Under the pieces are notes generated by a model, which was not told the DNA's origin, did no database searches, and saw only the letters and a list, made by a program, of their open reading frames with translations. This document shows, piece after piece, positions 33,171 through 46,300 of a stretch of DNA of 64,000 nt (positions are counted from its first letter, which is position 1; each line of letters starts with the position of its first letter). Source of the stretch: Capsicum annuum (Eukaryota; Streptophyta; Magnoliopsida; Solanales; Solanaceae); NCBI RefSeq assembly GCF_002878395.1, contig NW_025892965.1, forward strand, positions 224,682 to 288,681, read 5' to 3'. The position numbers and the translations under genes were made by a program.

Positions 33171-35000
33171 TTTCCCGAGAGAATTTTCTTACTTTCACTT
33201 GATTGAACTTGCAGTGAGGACACTGCTTTCTTATTTTCGGTACTGCCCCCTGGTATATAATTTTCTTATTTTAAGATGATTTTTAGGGATGATATTTTTA
33301 TTTTATGTTTTGAGATGCTACATTTGTGGGATACTCAATTGGTGCCCACATTTTATGTGTTATCATGCTTTTTCCCTTAGTTTATAGTTTTCCTCTTAGT
33401 ATTTTAATTTTTATGGTGGATCTTAGTGATCCATGACATGTAAGTGTTTGATACATTGGTGCATGGGAATTTTGAGTAACCGTAGCATAAATGTCAAAGA
33501 TGCAAGGGAAGTCTAAGTACCTGTGGCATTTTATTTTGTTAAAACTGGGGTCATTTTTTACATAATTAGAGAAGTCTGAGTATCCATATGGTTAGTTCGC
33601 ATATGTTGAGCCTAAATATAAGGCTAAGGATTTGGTTGTTGCCATAGTTTAGCATATTGAGTGGGGTGCTAATGTAAAAGAAACTACTCTCTCCATCCAA
33701 AATTTTCCAAAAATTAAGAACATGGACGTGAGCAACTTTGTAACAAATCTTTTCTCTTGTTGTGGCTCGACATATTGTTTAATTTTAAATAGTGTTAAAT
33801 TCTTCAATTTTCTTATGGTAGGGACAATTGAGCCTCCTTGAAAAGTTTTGCATGCGATGAGTGGTGAGCGTTTTGCATTCATCTTTCGTATAATTGTGTT
33901 ATCTTGAACTTCCCGAATTTGTCTCTCAAGGCTAGTTTTGATTGTATATGGTTAGAGAAATTATCTTAGGCCGCCTTTGTGATTTTGGAACCCACTCTAT
34001 CCTTAAAATCCTACTTAAATACAAATGTAACCCTTAGTTATCCACTTCGAGACTTTGGACCTTTATTTGTCAAACGCATACAAGCCGTGAATAATTTTTT
34101 TATCCCTATTTTGAATCATACCCTCCTTGAACTTGAAAATACAACTTGATGCTAAGAGCTTATGTTGGTGGCGGTAAAGTTTATCGAATGAAGTTGGATG
34201 CCAATAAGTGTTAGTAGAATGCCAAGGTGCCTAAGTGATGAAAATACATATTTAGAAAAAAAGGATAAAATAAAGGATAGAATTGAATTAATTATTCCAG
34301 CAAATCGATAAAAGAGAAATGGTGAACAAAGAAAGTGATTTGTAGGCATGAGAAAAGAGAGAAAACAAAGTAGCATGGTCAATAATCAAAAAGGGAAATT
34401 GAAAAGTGTTATGTTGATATTCCAGGAAGAGAGTAGCTATGTTGTTCTGAAACAATATCCTACCCTAACCCAAACGTACATTACAATCTTAGAAACTCCT
34501 TTAAGATCTCAAACCATTTACTTTCCTTGAAGTGGCGATTGAAAATAGGGGTAAGCCTATGGTATAACACTTGTTCTATTAAGATTTATTTTGTGAGAGA
34601 GATAATTTGTGCACTTAAAATTCCTTGTAGCATGATTTGAGTAATTCTCTTTCTTGTGAGGACGACATGTGAAATAAGTTGAGGTAGGTTATTTTGTTAC
34701 AATCTGGCAATGAGGAAAATGAAGTATAGCTTAGTTTTGGTCAAAAAGGGAGTCAATTTTAGAATATTGGTTTTTGGATGCTTGATCGCTTTTTGAAGTC
34801 CTATATAGCCTTGATCTTAATATTTTATAAGGATGGGTGTATCAAAGTTAGCTTAGTTATTGTTCAATGAGTTATTTGTTGTTGCAATTAAAGTCAAGGT
34901 CATTGTGATCATTAAGGTATAAAAATTAGGGTTAATGATTGTGTCTCAGGTACGAGGTAATATTGCTTGAGGACAAGTAAATGCTTTAAAATTGTGGTGT
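33171..35000 (+). other. 3' noncoding region and polypurine tract, Athila copy II
   Basis: It is homologous to 40800-42689 over its full length and to 26691-28079 in its second half. No open frame is shared between copies. It ends in TTAAAATTGTGGTGT at 34986-35000, a changed polypurine tract. Confidence 0.8.
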
Positions 35001-36475
35001 TGATTAGTGGTAATTTTACAACTCATTCACACTTATTATTAGGCAAATTACCTTGTTTTAAATGAGTAAATGAGTTATGATTAAGATTAAATGCACTAAT
35101 ATCCACTCTTTGCAGGAATAAGAATTGAGAAAATAAAGGGATGTGGAGTAGAGCTTAAATGATCAAAAAGGAGTAGATAAAGTGAAGTTGAAGACTTGCA
35201 GTGAAAGAACCTCAGTTACCACAGTCGTAGTCCATTGGTCACGGTCGTAGTCAGTAAAGATGGTCAATCAATCACTATCACCGAAGTTAATTGTGGTCGC
35301 GTTACCTCAGTTGCATCCAGACATGCACAATCGCGGATTAGCAAATAAGTTTAGCCCAAGGGCAAAGCTATAATTGCACGTGCTGATGCCAATTTGATCA
35401 AAAAGACTCAAACCTTAGTTTTAGGAATTATTAATTCTATCACATTCCTTCTTCACCAATCTTCTAGGTATTAGCTCTAGACTTTGCAGCCTCCATTATT
35501 TTAGAAGAAAATGTTTTATAAATTTTAGGTGAAGAATACATTAGAGACTTTCCAAGTAGAGGATTTTTTCAGTTCAACTATTAAGGATTATGGGAGATCC
35601 ATGTTTGAAGTAACATTTACTTAAATCTTAAAATATCTATTTCAATGGAGATTATGGGTATATCTATGCTCACTTATCTTATGTGTTGCTAAATCTCCCT
35701 CTTTGGGTTATGTGTTAATAGGGGTTAAAATGTGTGTGGGTTGTTATTGTTAACATCTATTTTGTAGTTCTTGTTTATGTGTTCCATCATTGGTATGCTA
35801 ATTTTGTTGGGATTTGATGGTTGAAAGCTCTAAATACCCACCTGGATTTGATAAGTGAAAGCTCTAAGCTCTAGAAAGATCAAGGCCATCTTCGAAAGAA
35901 GGTTTTTGGGTAAAGTTTAGGAATCCATATCATCCTCGAAAGAGGGATGTGTGGACCAAAGCAATGATAGACAATTATGTGTGTAGTTTGCTAAATTTTC
36001 ACTATCTTAGACATAAGGGTGAATGTGAGGTTGACAATGCCATGGGTATTATCCGAGAAATAGGAATGCCTAGATTGAAGATGTGGTTACTAATTATTGA
36101 ACACACCTATTAGGTATTTGAAAGAATAAATGGGTGAAAGTTTGGTGTTTTGTTGAAAGACTATCATTAAAATCTATAACCAAGCCTACCTATATTTGAT
36201 TTACTAAACTGATGTTGATAACTAGTTCCCATATGTCACTCCCTTAGTAATGCATAATCATAAGATTTGTGCATAATTGTTAAAAACTCTAATTATTCAT
36301 AGCCCCAAATTAATACAAGAGAAACCCAAAATTAAATATTGTATCTATTATTTAGAATTAATTTGATCGCCATTCATATTATTCCTTGTGGATTAGATCC
36401 TGATACGAAAGTTAGATAAATATATTGATAATGACTGCCTTGCACTTAAATTGACGTGTAAGTTGAGCATTATCA
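35001..36475 (+). repeat. 3' LTR of Athila copy II
   Basis: It begins TGATTAGTGG and ends GAGCATTATCA: a complete 1475-base LTR. The U5 box is at 36382-36405 and the CG-motif cluster at about 35215-35340. The five bases after it are AGATA, possibly a target duplication, but the 5' LTR of this copy is gone. Beyond lies a 28-base sliver of X LTR and then Athila copy III. Confidence 0.92.
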
Positions 36476-36503
36476 AGATACCATTTTAAGTCCACTTAGG
36501 AGA
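36476..36503 (-). repeat. 28-base sliver of X LTR between two Athila insertions
   Basis: When Athila copy III and one of the repeated GGAGA/GGAAA ends are removed, this sliver runs straight into 44210 and gives TTAGGAGACTTCC. The X LTR at 62755-62785 has the same order on the complement. It is the uninterrupted host sequence on the left of copy III. Confidence 0.85.
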
Positions 36504-38006
36504 TGATGAGTGGCGATTTTACCATTCACTCACACTAAACATTCATACACATTGCCTTGTTTTGGATGAATAAACAAAACATAGTTGTATTTAAATGCAC
36601 TCATATCCACACTTTCAAGGTATAGAGTTGAAGGAATTGAAATATATAGAATGGATCTCAAAATGATTAAAAAGGGAGAAAAAAAATGTAGATTAATACC
36701 TGGAACAAAAGGTACTTAGTTACCATAGTCCAAGTCTATTGACCGTGATTGGAGAGGTCAAACATGGTCAATTAACCGCGGTCGCATAAGTCTATCGCGG
36801 TCGCAGCCAAACTGGTGCGATCACGACTCAGCAAAAATATTTATTCCAAGGGAAAAATTGGAAATGAATGTGGCTGATCCCATTTTTGACAAAAAGACTC
36901 ACTCTATCCTCATAATCATATTCTATCTTCCCCAATTTTTAGGATTTTAGCTCTAGACTTCATATCCTCCATTTTTGGGGCAGAAAATACTGTATAATTT
37001 TTTTGTGAAGAATAGATTGAAGACTTTCTAAGTGGAAAATTTTATCACTTCCATAGTTGATATAATGGAAGATCAAAGTTTGAAGTAACATTCGCTTAGA
37101 TCCTTAACTAGTTTTTTCAATGGATATTATGGGTATATAGATTCTTATTTATCATATTTGTAGCTAAATCTCCCTCTTATGGTTATATGTGAATAGAGGT
37201 TTAAGTGTTTGTGGGTTATTATTGTTGGCATCTATTTGGTAGTTTATCTTTATGGTTTTTCTCATTACTATGCTATTTGTGTCGGGATTTGATGGGTGAA
37301 AGCCCCAAATACCCGCATGGCTTTGATTAGTGAAAGCTCCAAGCTCTAGAAATTTCAATGTCCTCTTCGAAAGAAGGGTTTTGGGTGAACTTTAAAAATC
37401 CATCTCATCCTCTAAGGAGTGAAGTGGGGACCAAGGCATTGATAGACAATTATGTATGTACTTTGCTAAATATTCACTATCTTTGACATAAGGGTGAATG
37501 TGAGGTTGAGTATGCCATGGGTATCATCCTAGAAATAGGGATGCCTAGATTTAGGTTATGGTTACCAATTGTAGAACACACCTATTGGGTATTCAAAAGA
37601 ATTAATGGGTGAATGTTTAGTGTTTTGTTGAAAGACCAACATCAAAATATTAACCAAGCCTACTCATATTTAATTTACTAAATTGATGTTGATGATTAAC
37701 ACCCACATATCCCTCCCTTAGTAGTGCATAATCCCAAGATCTGTGTTTAATTATTAAAACTCTAATTATTTGTAGCACCGAATATATACTAGAGAAAACC
37801 TAAAAGAAATACTAATGTAGGATCCTATCTCCCCTATTTTATCTTGTTGTACCATTTTTTTGAATTTTTATATCTATTATTTTGAATTAACTTGATTACC
37901 ACTCATATTGTTCCTCGAGGATTTGAACCCGAATCAAAAGTTTGGTATATATATTTTTATGAAAACTGCCTTGCACTTATGTTTACGTGAAAGTTGAGCA
38001 TTATAA
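36504..38006 (+). repeat. 5' LTR of Athila copy III
   Basis: It begins TGATGAGTGGCG and ends GAGCATTATAA (expected ATCA), 1503 bases. The U5 box is at 37911-37934, with the CG-motif cluster at about 36720-36840. It differs from its partner at 42690 in many places, so the insertion is old. Confidence 0.92.
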
Positions 38007-38030
38007 AAAATAGTGTTGTTGTTGGGGAAT
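38007..38030 (+). other. Primer binding site of Athila copy III, decayed
   Basis: AAAATAGTGTTGTTGTTGGGGA follows the LTR. It can be aligned with the better kept site at 10441-10460 (AAAATGGTATCGTTGCCGGGG). Many changes are C to T. Confidence 0.75.
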
Positions 38031-38199
38031 AATTTCTCACACTATGTTGTTTTGGAATTTAAGTTTACTTGCTTTAATTCAAGATTGTGTATATGTGTTT
38101 TTGATTTTCTTTGTAGGTAAATTTTCTTTTATTTATACTTTTTATATGGAAATTTGTGACAAATATTAATTTGGTTGTTGGAATGCCTATATTGATGGC

Positions 38200-38840
38200 C
38201 TATGTCTATATTGTGACAGACCACACTTCATGAGAGATTATAACTATGCTTCTCGGAACAAGATGGGATCAACATCTCGATCTTATAGTGAATATAGTAG
38301 TACCTCATGTGGAAGTCAAGTTTGCCTAAATGCCCCTCCCTCTATTATACTAGCCAAATTGCTAGTTTTTCTTATGAGATTTATAGATCCTATGATGAGA
38401 GGAAGAAATAGAAATAAACTGGACTTATTGGTTTTGAAGCAATGCTTCAAATTGTTTTGAACCAGGTATCTATGACCAGTGCGAACACGCAAGACATACA
38501 TCAATCCTATAGGGTTCACATAGGCATATGTCATGGCAAAGGAATGGGGCAGGAATATTATCCTTACAAATATCACAACCATGCCCACTCCTCAAGAAGA
38601 GGTTTATCAAGAAAAAAACCAATCTATGATGATGAGCCTGGTAGCAAAGACTCCTTAATGTCTTCCAAATCATCCAACTCATATGAGAATGAAAAGGCCA
38701 AAATAAAAGAAATGGTACTATATTCTAAAGAAGAATTAATACATACCTCTTATGATGACCGTAATTTATTTCTAGGTGATGGATCTTTGGAGGAAGCAAT
38801 TAAAAAATTAGGGGTTGTACCTCACTCAACCTACTTTTAA
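38200..38840 (+). pseudogene. Gag-position reading frame of Athila copy III
   Basis: Two overlapping frames carry weak protein-like content: RDYNYASRNKMGSTSRSYSE (38230-38460) and, from 38442, RRGLSRKKPIYDDEPGSKDS with SYENEKAKIKEMVLYSKEEL. Position after the leader suggests the start of gag. The copy at about 58400-58760 has a related YYGGP/NYYTLFASYAN region. I cannot match it to the gag of the minus-strand Athila copies, so it belongs to a different subfamily or is a leader-encoded frame. Confidence 0.45.
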
Positions 38841-40365
38841 ACATTGTGCCTCGAGGATGTGAAGAGAATCCATTCACCGAGTCAAATGATGGATAGTGGG
38901 GCAAAAAATACGATTCTTACGTTTTGAACTTTGACATTCTAAAGAAGCACATGGAACCCAACCCAGCATTGATAAAGTAACTCAACTTCAAATGTACGAG
39001 GCAGGGTCTATTGATGTGTTTACTCTTAACCAAGGAACTAATCTGAAAGCTTGATGTCAAGTTTGGTAAGAGATTTAAATCTTCAAAATAGCGAGATTGA
39101 AGCTTGCTCTCTATGTTCTCATATCTTGCAAGTTTTACATGGGAAGATCTGAATCTTCTATCCCTCTACCACATATTCAATATTGAACAAAAGTTAGGAG
39201 GGAGGTTCAAATCTTCTAAGAACAAGCATAAAAGAAAGTGGTGGAGGTATCATCCTACATTGTTAACCTAAGCGTTCAGTTAGAGTCACTCCATCACACC
39301 ATAAAAAGTTGCCCTATCCTTTTATTTATGCATGATAGAGTCGATTTTATTTTTGTATTTATTCATGAATAATCCATGAAAAATTGATTTCTTAGAGAAA
39401 TTTTAATTGAAATTGAAAAAGGGAGTTGCGAATGTGGAATGTTGGACTGAACAGCAAAGTGAAGAAGCCTAGATTTTGGCCTTATGTATTGTATTGTGGT
39501 CTGTATCACCACAATTACATAGGCCAAGAATATGTAATCGTACAAAAAGGATTGACATTACGGTTATACCAGTATAAATGACAATCCAACTACCATTTTT
39601 CCCTCACGATTCAGTTTCAAAAGTATTTCAAAATTCTCTTATTTAATGGTATTGTGTAGAGTATCCATGATTTTATTTCAAACCTTCCATCATTTATCTG
39701 GTATGTAGTATCAACCTCCTTCACTTTTATTGTGGTTGTAGGTATGGGAAATGTAGCTTAGAAGTAGGCATAAATTCATTTTTATAATGCCAAAACATTA
39801 CTTGTTTGTGTTTATGGTTGTGGTAAGCAGCTGTAAGGTGTATACACATCATTTGGGGAAGTATAGAGTACCTATATTTTAGCCTAAAATGTTCAAAACA
39901 TAGCTATATGTTATGTTTCATTCAATGTCTCAATGAGTTCAATGTGAATTCTTCAAGTCTAGGGCTAAAATCTTGCAATCTAGGCTTATTTTATCTGATC
40001 ATGATGTTTTTGCACCTATTTGGAAGACAAAGTTGGTTTTAATTTGGTTTATCTTAAGAGATAATTGAACTGTTGACTGTAGTCTCAAGTATCACAATCA
40101 CGGTCAATACTCCACGATCACCATACCTGAGGACAGTTGTCTATAGAAATCCAAATTTCTACACATCTGCTTTTTACCCTAGAATCTCCTATAGCTTTGC
40201 CACATGCATTTTTCTTGTTATCTAGCTTAAGTTTTGCTTTGAAAAATACTAAAAATGGTCTGAAGTGTGTTCCATACAAGTACTCAGCTATAAAATTGGA
40301 GACTTATACGATACAAGATTCATGGCTCCGGAATGAGACATCAGTTTTACAATGACCTCCTTTGT
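38841..40365 (+). other. Internal remainder of Athila copy III
   Basis: No RT, protease or integrase landmark is visible. Short repeated words around GATTTAAATCTTC / GATCTGAATCTTC occur at 39070-39220. The deletion that removed pol must lie in or at the edges of this stretch. Some CG-containing words at 40080-40130 resemble those of the LTR cluster. Confidence 0.5.
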
Positions 40366-40800
40366 ACCAAGCTACTCCTAAAAAAGAGTATCCCTATGAA
40401 TGGAGTCTTAGAGAAGATCCCAGAATTCTGTGATAGAGTCCTCTACTGTGCACCACTCATATGCATCATAGTTTGATTAGGTAATATATCAAGAGGAGCT
40501 CAAAAAGCAGGGTGCTAGTATTTCCAAATTAGAGAGAGCATATTTATCTTTTACAATATCACAAAGAGACCTTAGGGAGTCACAAGAAAAGAAGGTGGAC
40601 AGAGTAAATAAGAGGGAAAAATTGCTCTACAAGATATAGAGAGGGGTTAAGGGCATCTTCAAAGTGCTTAAACCTAAATAGCGTCAACCTTCACCGAGTG
40701 TTGAGATTGATGATAGAGACCCTGCTAAATGGTCTTGTACTGATGATGATGGAGATAATGCATGGTATACAGGAGATATCAGTTCATAAATCTAATTTAG
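40366..40800 (+). pseudogene. Env-position frame tail, Athila copy III
   Basis: The frame is homologous to 32880-33160 of copy II. The matching parts are a Ser/Lys/Glu-rich helix-like region, then RGLRASSKCLNL (copy II: KGLWKGLKLDA) and an acidic Asp-rich end (MMMEIMHG; copy II: GDGGEDLES). It is full of stops. No function can be assigned. Confidence 0.55.
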
Positions 40801-42689
40801 GGAGCATCATTTTCTCTTATCTTATTGCCTAGGTAGTGACGACAATGCTAGTTTTTCAACTAGGGGTGCCTGACCCTATATTTATAGTGCTTGGATATTC
40901 TTGGGTAGTGTCTTGATAATATTCCAGATGATGTTTTTAATTTTGTTTTAGGATGACATTTTGTCATGTTTTTGAGATGTTTCATCTGGGCACTCTGATG
41001 GTGTCCATGTTTTATGGAATATCATGCTTTTCTCTTAGTTTTTATTTCTTCTCTTAGTACTTTAGATTCTATTGTGGATTTTAGTGATGCATAACTAGTG
41101 TTGTTTTTGAGTTTTGAGACATAGGTGCAGGGGAATTCTGAGTACCTGGAACATGAATGTCAAAGATGCAAGGGGAGTCTTAGTACATGTGGCATTGGTT
41201 TTTGTAAAGTTTGGGTCACTTTGTACACCATTGGCCAAGTCTTAATAGGCAATTAGGTATTTTCCCTACTTTTATCCTTAGTGTGAGACTAAGATTTTGG
41301 TTCTTTCCATATTTTAGCAAATTGTGTAGTGATAATGTAAAACGAACAAACCCCTCCATAAAAAAATTTCATAACAAAATCAAGGTCATAGACATGAGCA
41401 ATTTTGTAACAAAATTTTTTCTCTTTTTGTGGATTCATAAATCTTAACTTATGAATAAAAAATGATACTCCTATTTCATCCCTCACGGGAGGGACATTTG
41501 AACCCCTTGGTGAATTTTTCATGCCATGTGTTGTGAGATTTTGGTATTCATCTCTTGTACACTTGTGTTATCTAGAACTTGCCCCATTACTCTTTCAAAG
41601 ATAGTGCTAATAGTATTTTGTTGGATAAATGATCTTAGGCCACCTTTGTAATTTTGGAAGCCCACTCTAGCCTAAAAAGCCTACTGAATCATTAATATAA
41701 TCCCTAGTCACCCACTTTGAGCCTTTGGACCTTTTATTGGCAAACACATTACAAACCGTAAGCCATTCTTTTTATTTTTGTATTGAACCATACCTTCCTT
41801 AAACTATAAAATGTAATTTGAGGTTAAAATCCTAATTTGAGGGTGGAAAATATTGATGGAAGTAAGTTTGGGGCGACGAATATGTAGTCATATACCTAAT
41901 ATACCTAGACATTTAAAATAACTGAATAGAAGAAGAAAGAGTCAAACAAAAGAAAGAATTACGTGAAAGTTCAAGAGAATGAGATATAAAAAGTTGGGTA
42001 TAGAAAGGAAATAAAAGGTAGGTATGATAAATGAGAGAAAACAAAGAAAAGTAGCCCATAGTCAAAAAGGAGGATTGAAAAAGTGTCATGTAGATGTTAA
42101 AGGAAGGGTGTAACTATTTTATTCCCCAATGATATCCTACCCTATCCCAAACCTACCTTTCAAGATTAGAAAGACATTTGAGCTATCCAACCATTTACTT
42201 TCACTGTGGTGGAAATTGAAAATAAGGGCAAACCTATGGTATGGCACTTGTTGTATAGAGATTTCTTTTGTGTGGGAGAGAGTTGTCCACTTAAAATTGC
42301 TTGTTGCATGTTTTATAGCTTTGTGTGAGGAATTCTTTCTCTTATGAGGTTGGCATGTGAAACAAGTTGAGATGGGTTATTTTGTCAACTCCCTGTAATG
42401 AGACAAATGGAGTATACCTTAGTTATGGTCAAAATAGAATCACTTCTAGAGAATTGGTTTTTGTTGCTTCATCACTCTTTCAAGTCTTATGTAACCTTGA
42501 ATATATCAATTTTATAGTAAGGGGTGTAATTAAATTTGCTTAGACCATGTGCAATGAGCTATTGGTTTTAATGACTATGGTTAAAGTCATTGTGATCTTT
42601 AAGGCATGAGGTTTGGGAATAAACGATTATGTCTTATGGTGAGAGGCAGTGTTGCTTGAGGAAAAACAATAGCTTAAAGTTGGGGGTGT
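40801..42689 (+). other. 3' noncoding region and polypurine tract, Athila copy III
   Basis: It matches copies I and II. AAAGTTGGGGGTGT at 42676-42689 is the polypurine tract. The region is more alike between copies than would be expected from non-coding decay, with shared purine-rich and GATATCCTACC words. There is no open frame common to the copies. Confidence 0.8.
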
Positions 42690-44204
42690 TGATTAGTGGT
42701 GATTTAATACTCACTCTCACTAAACATTCATTTACACTTCCTTGTTTTTGATGGATAAATTAGACATATTTGTATTTAAATGCACTAATATCCACTCTTT
42801 CCAGACATAGAGTTGAAGGGATGGAAAGATGTGGAATGGAGCTCAAAATGATCAAAAAGGGAGAAAGAAAGTGCAACTAAAAACCTAGAACATAAGGGCC
42901 TCAATTACCGCATTCATGGTATGTTGACCATGATAGAAAATGTCAAAGATGGCTTATCAACCATGGTCACATGAGTTTATCTCGGTCGCGGTAGCCGTGT
43001 CACGGCCAAGTTAGTGCGATCGCAGCTCAGCGAAAATATTAAGCCCAAGGGAAAAATTGGAAATACCTGGCTGATCCTAGTTTTGACAAAAAGATTCAAA
43101 CCTTAGTCTCATAATCATATTCTATCATCCTCATTTTGTTGGGTTTTAGCTCAAGACTACATAGCCTCCATTTTTGGAGAAGAAAATATTATATAAATTT
43201 TTGGTGAAAAATACATTGGAGACTTACTAAATGGAATAGTTGCTCACTTTCATTGTTGATATTGTGGGAGATCAAAGTTTGAAGTAACATTGGCTTAGAT
43301 ATAAATCAAGTTATTTCAATGGATATTATGGGTATGTCTATGCCTTTTAATCTTATGTGTTGCTAAATCTCCCAATTGGGGTTGTATATGAATATGGGTT
43401 TAACTGTGTGTGGGTTGTTACTGTTGGCATCTATTTGGTAGTTCCTGTTTATGGGTTTTATCATTGATATGCTATTCTTGTTGGGATTTGATGGATGAAA
43501 TCCCCAAATACCCACATGGGTTTGAGGAGTGAAAGATCCAAGCTCTAGAAAGTTCATGCAATCTTCGAAAAAGGGTTTTGGCTGAACTTTAGGAATCCAT
43601 ATCATCCTCAAAAGAGGGGTGTGGAGACCAAAGCAATGATAGACAATCATATGTGTAGTTTCCTAAATCTTAACTATCTTAGACATAAGGATGATTGTGA
43701 GGTTGACTATTCCATCGGTATCATTCTAGAATTTGGGATGCCTAGATTGTGGTTGTGATTACTAACTATTGAACACACCAATTAGGTATTTGAATAAATA
43801 AATGGTTGAAAGTTTGGTGTTTTGTTGAAATACTAGCATAAAAATCTATATCCAAGCCTACTCATATTTGATTTACTAAATTGACGGTGATGATTAACAC
43901 CCACATGTCACTACCTTAGTAGCGCATAATCCCAAGATGTGTGTTTAATTGTTAAAACTCTAATTATTGACAACCCCGAATTTATACTAGAAAAACCCAA
44001 AATGAAATACTAGTGTAGGATCATATCTCTCCCATTTTATCGTTTTCTACCATTTTACTTGAATTTATCTTGTATCTAATATTTTGAATTAACTTGATTG
44101 CCACATATTGTTCCTTATGGATTCGGCCACGACTCCAAAGTTGGGTAAATGTATTGACAATGATCGCTTTGCACTTAAGTTGATGTGTAAGTTGAGCTTT
44201 ATCA
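42690..44204 (+). repeat. 3' LTR of Athila copy III
   Basis: It begins TGATTAGTGG and ends GAGCTTTATCA, 1515 bases. The CG cluster at about 42900-43030 includes CGGTCGCGG; the U5 box is at 44111-44134. GGAAA follows as the target duplication. Confidence 0.93.
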
Positions 44205-45260
44205 GGAAACTTCCATGTTCTCCATAAGCGTAACCATTTATCCTTTAGCATTTTGAAACCATGCAAAAATCCTTCATCTAATTTAAAATAGGCAAGAGTT
44301 CCATTAATAGAATTCAATTCAGTGAACATATCTTTATAATCATTTTATCAAACACCTTAGGGTTGTAATATAACCAAAACATATTCTACAAGCCACTAAA
44401 AAATTACCATGCAATCCGATTGTCCAAATGCACCATTAGTTCATATAATAGCATATTTAAAACCATAGGAAACTATAACCAAGCATTCAATATCAAAACC
44501 TACCAAAAATAGTTGAAAACCATGATAATTAAATAGTAAAACAATGATATAAATCATATAACCATGCCTTTAATTGAAATTTTAATGGCAAAAGAGAATC
44601 ATGCCTTAAACCAAAGAATTATTGGAACAAAATTACTAATGCAAGCCCCAAAGAAATTCGTAAGATGAAATCCAAGCCTTCTTGCACCAACAACTTTTGA
44701 GATAATTATGGAGTGTTTTGGAATAATTTATGTGTTAATGAATAGTGTAATAGGGTAAATAACCTTCCAAGTGTACTTGAAGTCGTGGATCCTAGTTAGG
44801 GAAATGTTCAGAATACACTCGCTTGAATCCCCAGAAAACCTATCACAGGGATACAACTGACACATACGAGTCTACCCTCCTATACAATCGGTATCCACCA
44901 CTTGTATCAAAGTCACAAACCTTGAATCAAACACTTCCAGTATATGACTCATCCAACCAAGCTGTAACCACAGCGTATCCGTACCCATAACCCGTATCCC
45001 AGGAAGAATAAAATAGCAGGAGGATCAAACACTACCCACCATTGAGTTTGTACTATCACTCATACAAAACCCTCATGACTCACAACTCTAAGTCCTACCC
45101 ATTTGAGTGACCAAAGCCATTTCACCAACTAACACTAGTGAATATTTGATAAGACTTAACCACTGGTACCCTAGCATACGACTCATACCCATGGATCATA
45201 TTGGGACCGAAGAACGAATTTCTAGGAAATTTTCTAAGGGTCAAAACCTATGATATTTCA
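44205..45260 (-). repeat. X-family LTR X2, right part
   Basis: It continues the sliver 36476-36503 across Athila copy III and matches 29690-30775 closely, including the GAGTCGTAC-like cluster (44850-45200). On its own strand it starts near 45260. There it meets a second X LTR piece instead of element-internal sequence. Confidence 0.82.
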
Positions 45261-46300
45261 TAATATCTTTTTGGGACGTGCCCCCAACTATGTAAAAGAA
45301 ATAGTAAAGACATAAGATAAACCATAAAATAAAATGGGGCTTCCAAAGAATGGAAGCTCACCACTTATGTCTGAGTTAAGTTATCCCCAAATCACCAAGT
45401 CATTTAGTAGGAGGCATGATAGTATGGATGGTTCTTGCATCGGGAAGGGATACAACATCGAAAGACAGTTAGCATGGTGAAGGCTAGCATCTAACTTAGG
45501 GATAAAATAAAATAATGCCACTATTTAAAATCATGTCAAATATCCATATGCTATTATATATATACCATTATATACAACATACCAGGAAAGGGAACAAGGT
45601 TTAGCATGCATTTAAAACCTTACCCTGGGTTGTGTAGCTCTTCAATCATAATGTCCACACACAGTTAATTTGGGTTCAGGTCACCCTGTTGAAAGTGCCC
45701 CGATAAGTGTTAGCCGTATGATCCAGAGAAAAACCTCAGATTACTAGTTTATCTCCCATAATATAATTTTGACATCATGAACACAGTCACCATGATCAAA
45801 TCTCATATCGGTAAACATGAGTTTCAAGATTTGGTCTCCCCGGGACCCCCACCTTCCACGGCTTTGCTAGCACAACCCTCTTTAAGCCCATATTAAAAGC
45901 AATTATACTTTTTAATCAATTACCAAGCAATTTTTTAATTAGGTATTAATCATTGTTATCGTCAAACAAAAATTACAGTTTGCACGTCTATCCTTTTATG
46001 CCATACCAAAACCACTAAACCTAGTTTACAGTTAAACAAATACTATGGAAACTAAGGCCTTTCCAAACCTTTTAAAACCATTCAGACCAATTTAGGTTCC
46101 ATTACCTTTAATGCAATGCAATGATTTCACTAGTACTCGAACTATGTGACAAAATCACTCAAACTATGTGGCAAAATCATTCTCATTGTCATTTTACCAA
46201 ACTAGTTGATGGCACATAAGTTTCAAAACCGTAATCGATGTAATTTAAGGAATCCAAAGTACTCCTAAATCTATGGAACATAAGTGCCCAAACGAATCCC
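45261..46300 (-). repeat. X-family LTR fragment X2'
   Basis: It is homologous to 53670-54660 and to the complement of about 62930-63560. It is the inner part of an X LTR: the GTAGTAAAGACATAAGAT word at its left recurs near 53690. It lacks the last 300 bases next to the primer site and is cut on the right by the Y element. The plus-strand T and X families do not explain its junction with X2, so a deletion is likely there. Confidence 0.78.

Larger units (their letters stand above)
36504..44204 (+). mobile_element. Athila copy III, both LTRs, internally deleted
   Basis: Two LTRs in the same orientation enclose about 4.7 kb that lacks RT, RNase H and integrase. The primer site follows the left LTR and a clean polypurine tract precedes the right one. 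Target duplication: GGAGA at 36499-36503 and GGAAA at 44205-44209, four of five bases alike. The target is an X-family LTR, confirmed by continuity across the insertion. It is a non-autonomous derivative that may have moved as such, since its ends are intact. Confidence 0.92.

Noticed and set aside
33649..33882. Minus-strand frames at 33649-33882 and 41289-41522 that look alike
   Set aside because: The resemblance reflects homologous Athila 3' noncoding DNA; frames shift and stop at different places in copy I.
38316..38682. Minus-strand frames rich in Cys
   Set aside because: They are opposite the gag-position region of Athila copy III and are not conserved at 58400-58760.
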